A stretch of 64,000 nucleotides of DNA from Njordibacter sp905182035. GTDB taxonomy: Bacteria > Pseudomonadota > Gammaproteobacteria > Pseudomonadales > Balneatricaceae. The stretch covers positions 868,001 to 932,000 of the forward strand of contig NZ_CP159831.1 in the NCBI RefSeq assembly GCF_047730075.1. Reading direction: 5' to 3'. The position numbers were made by a program, and so were the translations under genes. Below the pieces are notes generated by a model, which did not search any database, had not been told where the DNA came from, and worked only from the letters and a program-made list of their open reading frames with translations. Shown here one piece after another: positions 1 to 7,105 of this stretch (positions are counted from its first letter, which is position 1; the number at the start of each line of letters is the position of its first letter).

Positions 1-201
1 TTGCTAAAGAGTGTTATAATGGGCGGCTGTTTAGGTGGTATCGCTAAACCGTTTTTGGCGCCGGCCATGGAATCTACCTCTGCTGTAGTTGATACTATAG
101 AGGCCTTGAAAAAAGAGTTTGTCACCGCCATGTTTTTGTTATCTGCAAGTAATGTAGATGATTTGCACTTAAATGATTCGTTAGTGCTTAGTGAAAGTTA
201 G
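1..201 (+). CDS. fni: Isopentenyl-diphosphate delta-isomerase type 2, C-terminal part
   Basis: This is the last 66 codons of a gene whose start lies before the window. Frame 1 is open from the first base. The residues GGCLGGIAKPFLAPAMES, followed by a helix ending FVTAMFLLSASNVDDL, match the C-terminal end of the FMN-dependent type 2 IPP isomerase, where the last phosphate-binding loop precedes a helix with an AMFL-type motif. The enzyme interconverts IPP and DMAPP, the last step of the mevalonate route in bacteria that lack type 1 isomerase. It sits 53 bases before the HMG-CoA synthase gene on the same strand, which supports the call. The short fragment limits certainty; another FMN TIM-barrel enzyme is the alternative. 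Confidence 0.7.
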   Translation: MLKSVIMGGCLGGIAKPFLAPAMESTSAVVDTIEALKKEFVTAMFLLSASNVDDLHLNDSLVLSES

Positions 202-254
202 TCTCAGATATTTATACTTCATTAAGTTTGTAGCAGGGAAGGTCGAGAAGTTAT

Positions 255-1436
255 ATGCCCGTTGGTATTGATGATATAAGTTTTTATACCGCTAATTTTA
301 GCCTAGATTTGCAAGAGCTAGCGGCCAACAATGGCTCCAATGCCGCCAAGTACACTGTTGGCATAGGCCAAGAGCGTATGAGTGTGCCCGGCGCCGACGA
401 AGATGTAGTCACCATGGCAGCCAATGCCTGTGTGCCTTTATTAGAAGGTATGAAGACACGAGGTGAAGACTCAAACGCTATTAAAACTATCTTGTTTGCC
501 ACAGAAACAGGTATCGACCAATCCAAGGCCGCTGGAGTATATTTACACTCTCTGCTAAAGTTTAGCCCACGTTGCCGCGTGGTTGAACTCAAACAAGCCT
601 GTTATAGCGCTACTGCAGCCTTGCAACTCGCAACAGCATGGGTTGCCCGTAAGCCTAAAGAAAAAGTATTGGTCATCGCTTCTGATATTGCTCGTTATGA
701 GCGCCAAACACCTGGTGAAGCGACTCAGGGCTGTGGTGCTGTTGCTATGATAGTGAGCGCTAACCCGAGGCTCATTGTGCTTGATTCTGAGACTGGAATT
801 CACACGGAAGATGTGATGGATTTTTGGCGTCCTAACTATCGCTCAACCGCCTTAGTAGATGGTAAATATTCCACCAAGGTATATTTACGTTGTGTACGTT
901 CTGCATGGCAAGATTTTCAGCAACAAAGTGATTTGAAATTTGCTGATTTTGATTATTTCTGTTACCACTTACCATTTAGTCGTATGGCTCAAAAAGCCCA
1001 CAATCACCTTGCTAATGGCAATGCTCACGAACTCAGCACCAAAACTTTAGAAGACCAAATTTCCTCTAGCCTTATTTATAATCGTATCACTGGCAACAGC
1101 TATACGGCTGCTATGTATATTGGGTTTATTTCTTTGCTAGACAATACCGCTGCTAATTTGGCTGGTAAACGTATTGGTTTCTTTAGCTATGGCTCTGGCA
1201 GCGTGGGAGAATTTTTTACGGGCACCCTTGTAGAAGATTATCAAGACATGCTGCATCAGCAGGGTCACCAGTCCATGCTTGAATCACGACAGCCACTAAA
1301 TTATGCCGACTATCAGAAAATGTACGCATTTGAAGTGCCTACAGATGGTGGTGATCACGAGTTTGAGCATCAAACCAACGGTAAATTCCGCTTAACAGGT
1401 ATTAGCCAACATAAACGCCTTTATCAGGTGCGATGA
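255..1436 (+). CDS. mvaS: Hydroxymethylglutaryl-CoA synthase
   Basis: Condenses acetyl-CoA with acetoacetyl-CoA to HMG-CoA, the entry to the mevalonate pathway. The 393-residue length fits bacterial MvaS. The catalytic triad is visible: Glu84 in ATETGIDQSKA, Cys116 in ELKQACYSATAAL, and His238 in DYFCYHLPFSRMA. A C-terminal YGSGSVGEFF segment is also typical of the thiolase-fold HMG-CoA synthases. The ATG start fits the N-terminal family motif GIDDISFY. The stop codon overlaps the start of the next kinase gene (ATGA), so the genes are probably translationally coupled. Cytosolic. I see no missing residues. Confidence 0.95.
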   Translation: MPVGIDDISFYTANFSLDLQELAANNGSNAAKYTVGIGQERMSVPGADEDVVTMAANACVPLLEGMKTRGEDSNAIKTILFATETGIDQSKAAGVYLHSLLKFSPRCRVVELKQACYSATAALQLATAWVARKPKEKVLVIASDIARYERQTPGEATQGCGAVAMIVSANPRLIVLDSETGIHTEDVMDFWRPNYRSTALVDGKYSTKVYLRCVRSAWQDFQQQSDLKFADFDYFCYHLPFSRMAQKAHNHLANGNAHELSTKTLEDQISSSLIYNRITGNSYTAAMYIGFISLLDNTAANLAGKRIGFFSYGSGSVGEFFTGTLVEDYQDMLHQQGHQSMLESRQPLNYADYQKMYAFEVPTDGGDHEFEHQTNGKFRLTGISQHKRLYQVR

Positions 1437-2512
1437 CCGCATCTGACTCTATGGCCTCCCAAATGTCTTCGGCCTCTCCAGCACGGCCCGCTTGCACTCG
1501 TGTAAGGGTGCCAGGTAAAGTTATTATTAGTGGTGAACATGCGGTTGTTTATGGCGCTCCTGCCTTAGCATGTGCCATTAAAAAATACGCCTTTGCTAAA
1601 GTCACTAACAGCAATTTACTGGGGGTTCACCTTAAGGTCCCTGAATTTGATATTGATCAACAATTCAGTAATTTGCAACTTTCTCAGTTAGGTCAGCAGA
1701 CCCAGTTTCGCCATCAGCAATACCTCACTGCCTCAGGCCTTTTATCGAACGTGGTCTCTAACCCGGTGGAGTTTTTTGCAGCGGCCATAGGTGCTAGCGG
1801 CCTTGTTGATGTATTATTAAATCAGCAGGGCCTAGTTATAGAACTCACCATGGATCTAGCTACTGGTGGTGGCATGGGCTCGTCAGCGGCTTTGGTTGCC
1901 GCCATGTTGGCAGCGGCCTTTAAACATTTGGGTCAGCCCTTAACTCCTAAAGAACTTATCTCAAAAACGACTCAAAGTGAACAGTGGCAGCATGGCCGCT
2001 CTAGTGGCTTAGACCCTTATGTGTGTGTAATGGGTGGTTTGCAGCAATATCAAAAGGGCTGTGGTGAACGTCAAGAGCTGAAACAGCTAAGCCAGTACTT
2101 TTTGGTCACAACGGGGCAACCAGATAGTTCTACAGGTGAGTGTGTAGATGCTGTTAAACGACAAAATTTGCCACAAGCCCTATGGCATCAGTTTGAGCTG
2201 ATTCAAGAAAATCTACTGCAATGTATGTTAGGTGACATGAAGGAAGATATGATTAACGCCATCTCAGCTAATCACAGGCTGCTTCAACATATTGGTGTAG
2301 TGCCAAATACCGTAGCAGATTTCGTTGCTAAGATAGAGTCTAAGGGTGGGGCGGCAAAAGTGTGTGGTGCTGGCAGTGTGGTTGGTGACCATGGAGGTTT
2401 AGTTTTCGCCGCAGGCATAGAACAAACTCACATTGAACAACTCTGCTTAAGCCACGGTTATGACGTTCAAACAATGGTTCCAGACCTAGAGGGAGTGTTT
2501 TACTTTGACTAG
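1433..2512 (+). CDS. mvaK1: Mevalonate kinase (GHMP family)
   Basis: ATP-dependent phosphorylation of mevalonate is the likely reaction. The protein (359 aa) has the GHMP kinase signatures: an N-terminal GEHAVVYG motif shared by mevalonate kinases, the glycine/serine ATP loop TGGGMGSSAAL, and WQHGRSSGLDPYV, which corresponds to the HGxPSGxD region of mevalonate kinases. The C-terminal KVCGAG loop is followed by an unusual short insertion (SVVGDHGG) where the family normally has GGGG. The first 20 or so residues are low in conserved motifs, so a later start is possible, but the ATGA overlap with mvaS favours this one. The assignment relative to the next kinase rests on the HGRSSGLD motif and could be reversed. 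Confidence 0.75.
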   Translation: MTASDSMASQMSSASPARPACTRVRVPGKVIISGEHAVVYGAPALACAIKKYAFAKVTNSNLLGVHLKVPEFDIDQQFSNLQLSQLGQQTQFRHQQYLTASGLLSNVVSNPVEFFAAAIGASGLVDVLLNQQGLVIELTMDLATGGGMGSSAALVAAMLAAAFKHLGQPLTPKELISKTTQSEQWQHGRSSGLDPYVCVMGGLQQYQKGCGERQELKQLSQYFLVTTGQPDSSTGECVDAVKRQNLPQALWHQFELIQENLLQCMLGDMKEDMINAISANHRLLQHIGVVPNTVADFVAKIESKGGAAKVCGAGSVVGDHGGLVFAAGIEQTHIEQLCLSHGYDVQTMVPDLEGVFYFD

Positions 2513-3503
2513 TGTAAGCGTTATTGCATCTGCACCAGCCAATACCATGCTTATGGGTGAGCACGCAGTTTTGTTTGGCCATAGCGCTCTTGTTTGTGCT
2601 TTAACTCAGCGTATCTACGTTGGGGCGAATAAGCGTTCAGATGGACAAATAGTTATTGAGTCTGAATTAGGCCAGTTTCAATGCTCACTTAGTGATCTGG
2701 ATGGACAGATACGCGAAAGCTCCTCCTTTAGCTTTGTATTGCAGGCACTTGCCCTTTGCGATTTAGTTGAGGGTGTGCAGCTAGTGATTGAATCAGATTT
2801 TGAACACACACTAGGGCTAGGGTCATCAGCAGCCGTTACTGTGGCTGCGCTGGGGGCTATTGAATTACTCACCAAAGGCCAGTTAGATGCTCAGGCGGTA
2901 ATGAGCTTAGGGATTGAGTCTATCCGTAAAGTACAGGGTAGGGGTTCTGGTGCTGATGTTGCTGCCAGTGCATTAGGAGGTATTGTTAAGTTTCAAGCTA
3001 AGCCGGTTAGTGCTCATAAGGTTAACCTTTCTGCCGAAGCATGGCAGGGTGCACCGAATTTGCGATTAGTTTATTGTGGTTATAAAACGCCCACACCAAT
3101 AGTCATTGAGCACGTGGCTCAAGCAGCGTCTAAAGAACCAAAACTTTTTCAACAACTTTATGAGCAAATGGGTGCCTGTGTTGACACAACCGTTGATACA
3201 CTGACCAATGAAGACTGGCAAACGTTTGCCCAATCTATGGATCAGTATCAAAACCTAATGCGAGACCTTGGTGTGAGTGATGAAACCATCGAGACCATCA
3301 TTCAGTTAGGTCAAAATCAGGCCAAAACTGATGCTTTGTTTGGCGCCAAAATTTCTGGTTCTGGGCTAGGAGATTGTGTCCTCTTAATCGGTAGTGAGCA
3401 GTTAGATTGGCCTCACACTCAAATGTCAATACAAATAGATCCCCAAGGCTTGCGCCAAGAAACAGATCTACCCAGTCAAACGCACCATGAGACATTATCA
3501 TGA
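2505..3503 (+). CDS. mvaK2: GHMP kinase, probable phosphomevalonate kinase
   Basis: A second GHMP kinase (332 aa) in the same operon, so probably the next step, mevalonate-5-phosphate to the diphosphate. It has GEHAVLFGHSALVCAL at the N-terminus, the ATP loop LGLGSSAAV, a GRGSGADVAASALGG segment and the C-terminal loop KISGSGLGDC. The aspartate in the last loop and the GSGADVAAS stretch look more like phosphomevalonate than mevalonate kinases, but the N-terminus resembles mevalonate kinase. The start is a TTG eight bases inside the previous gene, with a GAGGGAG ribosome binding site nine bases upstream. A second mevalonate-kinase paralogue is the main alternative. Confidence 0.65.
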   Translation: MTSVSVIASAPANTMLMGEHAVLFGHSALVCALTQRIYVGANKRSDGQIVIESELGQFQCSLSDLDGQIRESSSFSFVLQALALCDLVEGVQLVIESDFEHTLGLGSSAAVTVAALGAIELLTKGQLDAQAVMSLGIESIRKVQGRGSGADVAASALGGIVKFQAKPVSAHKVNLSAEAWQGAPNLRLVYCGYKTPTPIVIEHVAQAASKEPKLFQQLYEQMGACVDTTVDTLTNEDWQTFAQSMDQYQNLMRDLGVSDETIETIIQLGQNQAKTDALFGAKISGSGLGDCVLLIGSEQLDWPHTQMSIQIDPQGLRQETDLPSQTHHETLS

Positions 3504-4516
3504 ACCAAACCTCAGTAAGCCTAATCTCTGTTAATGATTGGGTTAGTCAAATTTTGGGTGAAGCTAAACATAAGTCACCAGCGGCCCAAGCTAGTGCCTA
3601 CGCACCCAGCAACATTGCCTTGAGCAAATACTGGGGCAAACGTGAGTTGAGCTTTAACTTACCTATAACTGGCTCTCTGTCCATTTCTTTGGCCGAACAT
3701 GGCACTAAAACGGGCCTCTCAGTGATAGATGCTCCAATGCATCAAGTCATACTCAACGGTAAAGAAGTCAGCGCAAATCAGAGTTTTTCAATCAAGGTTA
3801 GTCAGTGGTTAGACCGAGTGTTGCCAAACGTTCTGAAATTACGAGTCGATACTCACAATACCGTACCTACGGCAGCAGGATTAGCTTCATCGGCAAGTGG
3901 ATTTGCAGCCTTAACGCTAGCCACAAATAGTCTTATGGGTTGGCAGCTACCGGAGCGCCAGCTATCCGCATTAGCTCGCTTAGGTAGCGGCAGTGCCAGT
4001 CGCTCCTTGTGGCACGGCTTTGTTAAATGGCAAGCTGGAGAGCAGGCCAATGGCAGCGACAGCGTTGCTTTTCCGTTGGAACATCAATGGCCAGAATTAA
4101 GGATCGGTTTATTAACTGTTTCAAGCCAAAAAAAAGCAGTTTCTTCCCGAGAGGGCATGGCACGAACCATCACTACTTCCGCCCTATACAACCAGTGGCC
4201 ACAACAAGCCGAGTCAGATCTTGCCACCATTGAAACCGCTATCATAGCTGGTGATTTTGAAACCATGGCTAAAACTGCAGAACATAACGCCATGAGCATG
4301 CACGCCACCATGGCTGGCGCATGGCCCCCACTAGTCTATTGGCAGCCTGACTCCTTAACCCAAATGCAGAAAGTTTGGCAGCTACGTGAACAAGGGCTCC
4401 CTCTTTATCTTACGATGGATGCTGGGCCCAACCTTAAACTCCTTTTTGAGGCTAAGCATCAATCAGATGTAGAAGCAGCCTTCCCCGAAGTTCAAGTGAT
4501 CACCCCATTTGGATAG
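3500..4516 (+). CDS. mvaD: Diphosphomevalonate decarboxylase
   Basis: Converts mevalonate diphosphate to isopentenyl diphosphate with ATP use and CO2 release. Family hallmarks are clear: APSNIALSKYWGKR near residue 35, NLPITGSLSISL, the ATP loop PTAAGLASSASGFAAL, GSGSASRSLWHGF, and VSSREGMARTITTS. Length (338 aa) fits. The start ATG overlaps the preceding stop (ATGA), closing a run of four genes with 4-8 base overlaps. No strong terminator is visible downstream. Of all genes in this operon this one most specifically marks the classical mevalonate route. Confidence 0.93.
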   Translation: MNQTSVSLISVNDWVSQILGEAKHKSPAAQASAYAPSNIALSKYWGKRELSFNLPITGSLSISLAEHGTKTGLSVIDAPMHQVILNGKEVSANQSFSIKVSQWLDRVLPNVLKLRVDTHNTVPTAAGLASSASGFAALTLATNSLMGWQLPERQLSALARLGSGSASRSLWHGFVKWQAGEQANGSDSVAFPLEHQWPELRIGLLTVSSQKKAVSSREGMARTITTSALYNQWPQQAESDLATIETAIIAGDFETMAKTAEHNAMSMHATMAGAWPPLVYWQPDSLTQMQKVWQLREQGLPLYLTMDAGPNLKLLFEAKHQSDVEAAFPEVQVITPFG

Positions 4517-4748
4517 GTGAAATTATTTTTATTTATTATTAAGTAACTGATTTTTATTAATAAATGTAAATTTAAAATGAACAGGTCAAAATCTCAAAGA
4601 TTGTTGAGCATGCTTTGAACGGCCCGTAAGTTCTTGTATCCTTAGGCACTATGGTGGGTTGTGAGTTGCCTAGCAAATGAGTAGTGATTCACTGTGAAAA
4701 CATTTGTCCAATTAGATTGCTAAGGTATTTACAAAAGAGAACGCAAAC

Positions 4749-5231
4749 ATGAAAAAACTGGCCTTGGATGCGATAGATATACGTATTTTGTGTGCGGTCC
4801 AGCACCATGGGAAAATTAGTAAAATTAAACTCGCAGAGCTGGTTAATCTATCGCCAACGCCTTGTTGGGTGAGATTAGATAAGCTTAAAAAGTTAGGCGT
4901 AATTAAGGGTTACAGAGCCGACATCGATATTGATCGAATGATTGATTTGACGAAGGTAATTGTCACGGTGGCATTAAAAACCCATAAGAAATCTGACTTT
5001 AACAGGTTTGAATCTTACATACGTGAAATAGACGAAATCGTTGAATGTTTTGCTACTGGTGGTGGCTCTGATTATGTTATGACAATAATTTCCAGAAATC
5101 TTACTGATTTTCAGTGCTTGGTTGAGCAACTGCTCAACGAAGAAATTGGTATCGATCGCTATGTTATCTATATTATTACAAAGGAGGTTAAAAAGACCTC
5201 TCCAAACCTAGTAACACTTCTGTCTAAGTAA
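4749..5231 (+). CDS. Lrp/AsnC-family transcriptional regulator
   Basis: A 160-residue regulator with an N-terminal winged helix-turn-helix (LDAIDIRILCAVQHHGKIS, then AELVNLSPTPCWVRLDKL as recognition region) and a C-terminal RAM ligand-binding domain. Such proteins form dimers to octamers and respond to amino acids or related small molecules. The promoter region holds a short palindrome, TTCACTGTGAA at 4688-4698, which could be an operator. The next gene on the same strand, 268 bases away, is a DmdA/GcvT-like demethylase, so it is the likely target, but this is inference from position only. It resembles the subgroup of Lrp proteins found beside single catabolic genes rather than global Lrp. 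Confidence 0.85.
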   Translation: MKKLALDAIDIRILCAVQHHGKISKIKLAELVNLSPTPCWVRLDKLKKLGVIKGYRADIDIDRMIDLTKVIVTVALKTHKKSDFNRFESYIREIDEIVECFATGGGSDYVMTIISRNLTDFQCLVEQLLNEEIGIDRYVIYIITKEVKKTSPNLVTLLSK

Positions 5232-5499
5232 CTTTAACAAAAGAGGATGAGACAGGGCTCTCCTAGACAACCTTACCTAGCAGAAAATGTCATTGTGTGG
5301 ACAGGGTATCTCGGATGGTAATCGCCATTCAAACTTATTTTCAAATATACTTCTTCTCGTTATAAATGAGACTAAATAGGCTTGTTACAAGAATTACTTA
5401 GACCATTTTTAACACCAAGTTCAGATATAGTTTTGTTTTACAGTTTAGCATCAGGTTGTATCCATAATTGCTATCAACTGACCATATGAGGAGTTCCCC

Positions 5500-6642
5500 A
5501 TGACAGCACCTAGAGAGTTTGGTTTTGGCACACAGATTCGTAAATCACCTTACTTTGACGCAACAATACGCTGGGGCGCCAAAGATTTTTCTGTCTATAA
5601 TCATATGTATATCCCGCGCGACTTTGGCAACCCAGAAGAGAATTTTTGGAACTTAGTAAACGGCGCAATCCTATGTGATGTTGCTGTTGAGCGGCAGGTA
5701 GAAATCACTGGCCCAGATGCTGCAAAATTGGTGCAGTATCTCATTTCACGCGATCTTTCAAAATGTGCCGTAGGCCAGTGTAAATATGTTCTACTTACCA
5801 ATGCAGAAGGTGGCATTCTGAATGACCCAATATTGCTTCGTTTGGCTGAAAATCACTTTTGGATATCTCTAGCAGATAGTGATATTTTATTCTGGGCTCA
5901 GGGAGTTGCTGTGCACTCTGGACTGGATGTGCATATTTGTGAACCTGATGTTTCTCCCTTGCAGTTACAAGGCCCAAAGTCTGGTGAGGTAATGCAAGCG
6001 TTGTTTGGTGAAAGTATTGTTGATCTGAAATATTACTGGCTGCGTGAATATGAGTTAGATGGTATACCTTTAATTGTTTCCCGCACAGGCTGGTCAAGTG
6101 AGTTGGGCTATGAGCTCTACTTACGAGATGCTTCAAAAGGTGCCCTGCTATGGGAAACAATTATGGCAGCAGGCAAGCCTTTTGGTCTTAAGCCAGGTCA
6201 CACCTCTACCATTCGCCGTATCGAAGGAGGGATGTTGTCCTACCACGCTGATATGGATATCAAAACTAACCCCTATGAGCTGGGACTCGACCGGCTGGTT
6301 GATCTTGACGCTGATATTGAATTCATCGGTAAGCCTGCATTACAAAAAATCCGCCGCGAAGGTGTGGCACGTAAGCATGTTGGCTTAATAATAAGTGGCC
6401 CTGCAATAACCGGTTCTAATACCTGCTTTTGGGAGTTAGAGAAAGATGGCCAGCAAATTGGTAAAGTAACATCTGCTGTTTATTCGCCCCGTTTAGAGAA
6501 AAATATCGCACTGGCCATGGTTGAATCTGAGTTTGCTGCACTAGGTACAGATTTTTTAGTCATAAACCCCACTGGCAACACAATTGCAACAGTTGTAAGG
6601 AAACCTTTCTTTGATGCTAAAAAGAAATTGACAGCCAGCTAA
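5500..6642 (+). CDS. DmdA/GcvT-family tetrahydrofolate-dependent demethylase
   Basis: Aminomethyltransferase fold (380 aa) related to the glycine cleavage T protein, and especially to DMSP demethylase DmdA. FSVYNHMYIP, CDVAVERQVEITGPDA, GQCKYVLL, GGILNDPILLRLAENHFW and EPDVSPLQLQGPKSGEVM follow the DmdA pattern closely. The folate-site segment RTGWSSELGYELY lies between the GcvT form (RTGYTGE) and the DmdA form. Such enzymes move a methyl or one-carbon unit from a donor to tetrahydrofolate. It has its own promoter region, a good GAGGAG site seven bases before ATG, and no GcvH or GcvP beside it, which argues against glycine cleavage. True DmdA activity is possible but not proven; related proteins of unknown substrate exist. 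Confidence 0.7.
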   Translation: MTAPREFGFGTQIRKSPYFDATIRWGAKDFSVYNHMYIPRDFGNPEENFWNLVNGAILCDVAVERQVEITGPDAAKLVQYLISRDLSKCAVGQCKYVLLTNAEGGILNDPILLRLAENHFWISLADSDILFWAQGVAVHSGLDVHICEPDVSPLQLQGPKSGEVMQALFGESIVDLKYYWLREYELDGIPLIVSRTGWSSELGYELYLRDASKGALLWETIMAAGKPFGLKPGHTSTIRRIEGGMLSYHADMDIKTNPYELGLDRLVDLDADIEFIGKPALQKIRREGVARKHVGLIISGPAITGSNTCFWELEKDGQQIGKVTSAVYSPRLEKNIALAMVESEFAALGTDFLVINPTGNTIATVVRKPFFDAKKKLTAS

Positions 6643-7105
6643 CTATAATCGCGTATTGTATTGGCCCAACACTTAATAGGGCAACGAAAGGTTACTAATA
6701 GATGGCGACTCTGTATTCCAATGGGCGACTGGTTATTGTGGCTAAAAGCAATGCAAACTGGTTCTTTGGCTTACGCTTAACAACTCCTCTAGGTGCAATT
6801 TTTAGTTAGAAACCGTGATAACTCAATAGTATTTCACGCTATTGATTAACATATTTCTGTTATCATATAAGTACATAAATCATACAAGAAACTAATGCCT
6901 TTGAAGAACTCGGCCACCTTTTGTGGCTGAGTATGTTGCTAAGTTGATGTCATTTGGACTGCTTAAAAAAGAGCGTGCGGGTTGAATGCTGAATTGTATT
7001 GTCCTGCATCAAAACCTTAATGCCTTAATCGACTTTTTGCAAGATGAGTGTTGTACAGATGCCCGAATCCAACTAGCTAAATCAACCAAATAGGCCAGAG
7101 CAAGA
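6643..7105 (+). other. Intergenic region with short unsupported reading frames
   Basis: No convincing gene. Two short frames begin with ATG (6701, about 35 codons; 6986-7093, 35 codons), but neither resembles a known protein. There is a 9-base-pair hairpin, CTCGGCCAC/GTGGCTGAG at 6909-6931, without a following T tract. The stretch may hold the promoter of polB. No LexA-type box (CTG-N10-CAG) was found, although polB is LexA-controlled in E. coli. Confidence 0.4.

Noticed and set aside
6986..7093. Small gene before polB
   Set aside because: A 35-codon frame with ATG, but without a clear ribosome binding site or any recognisable similarity.
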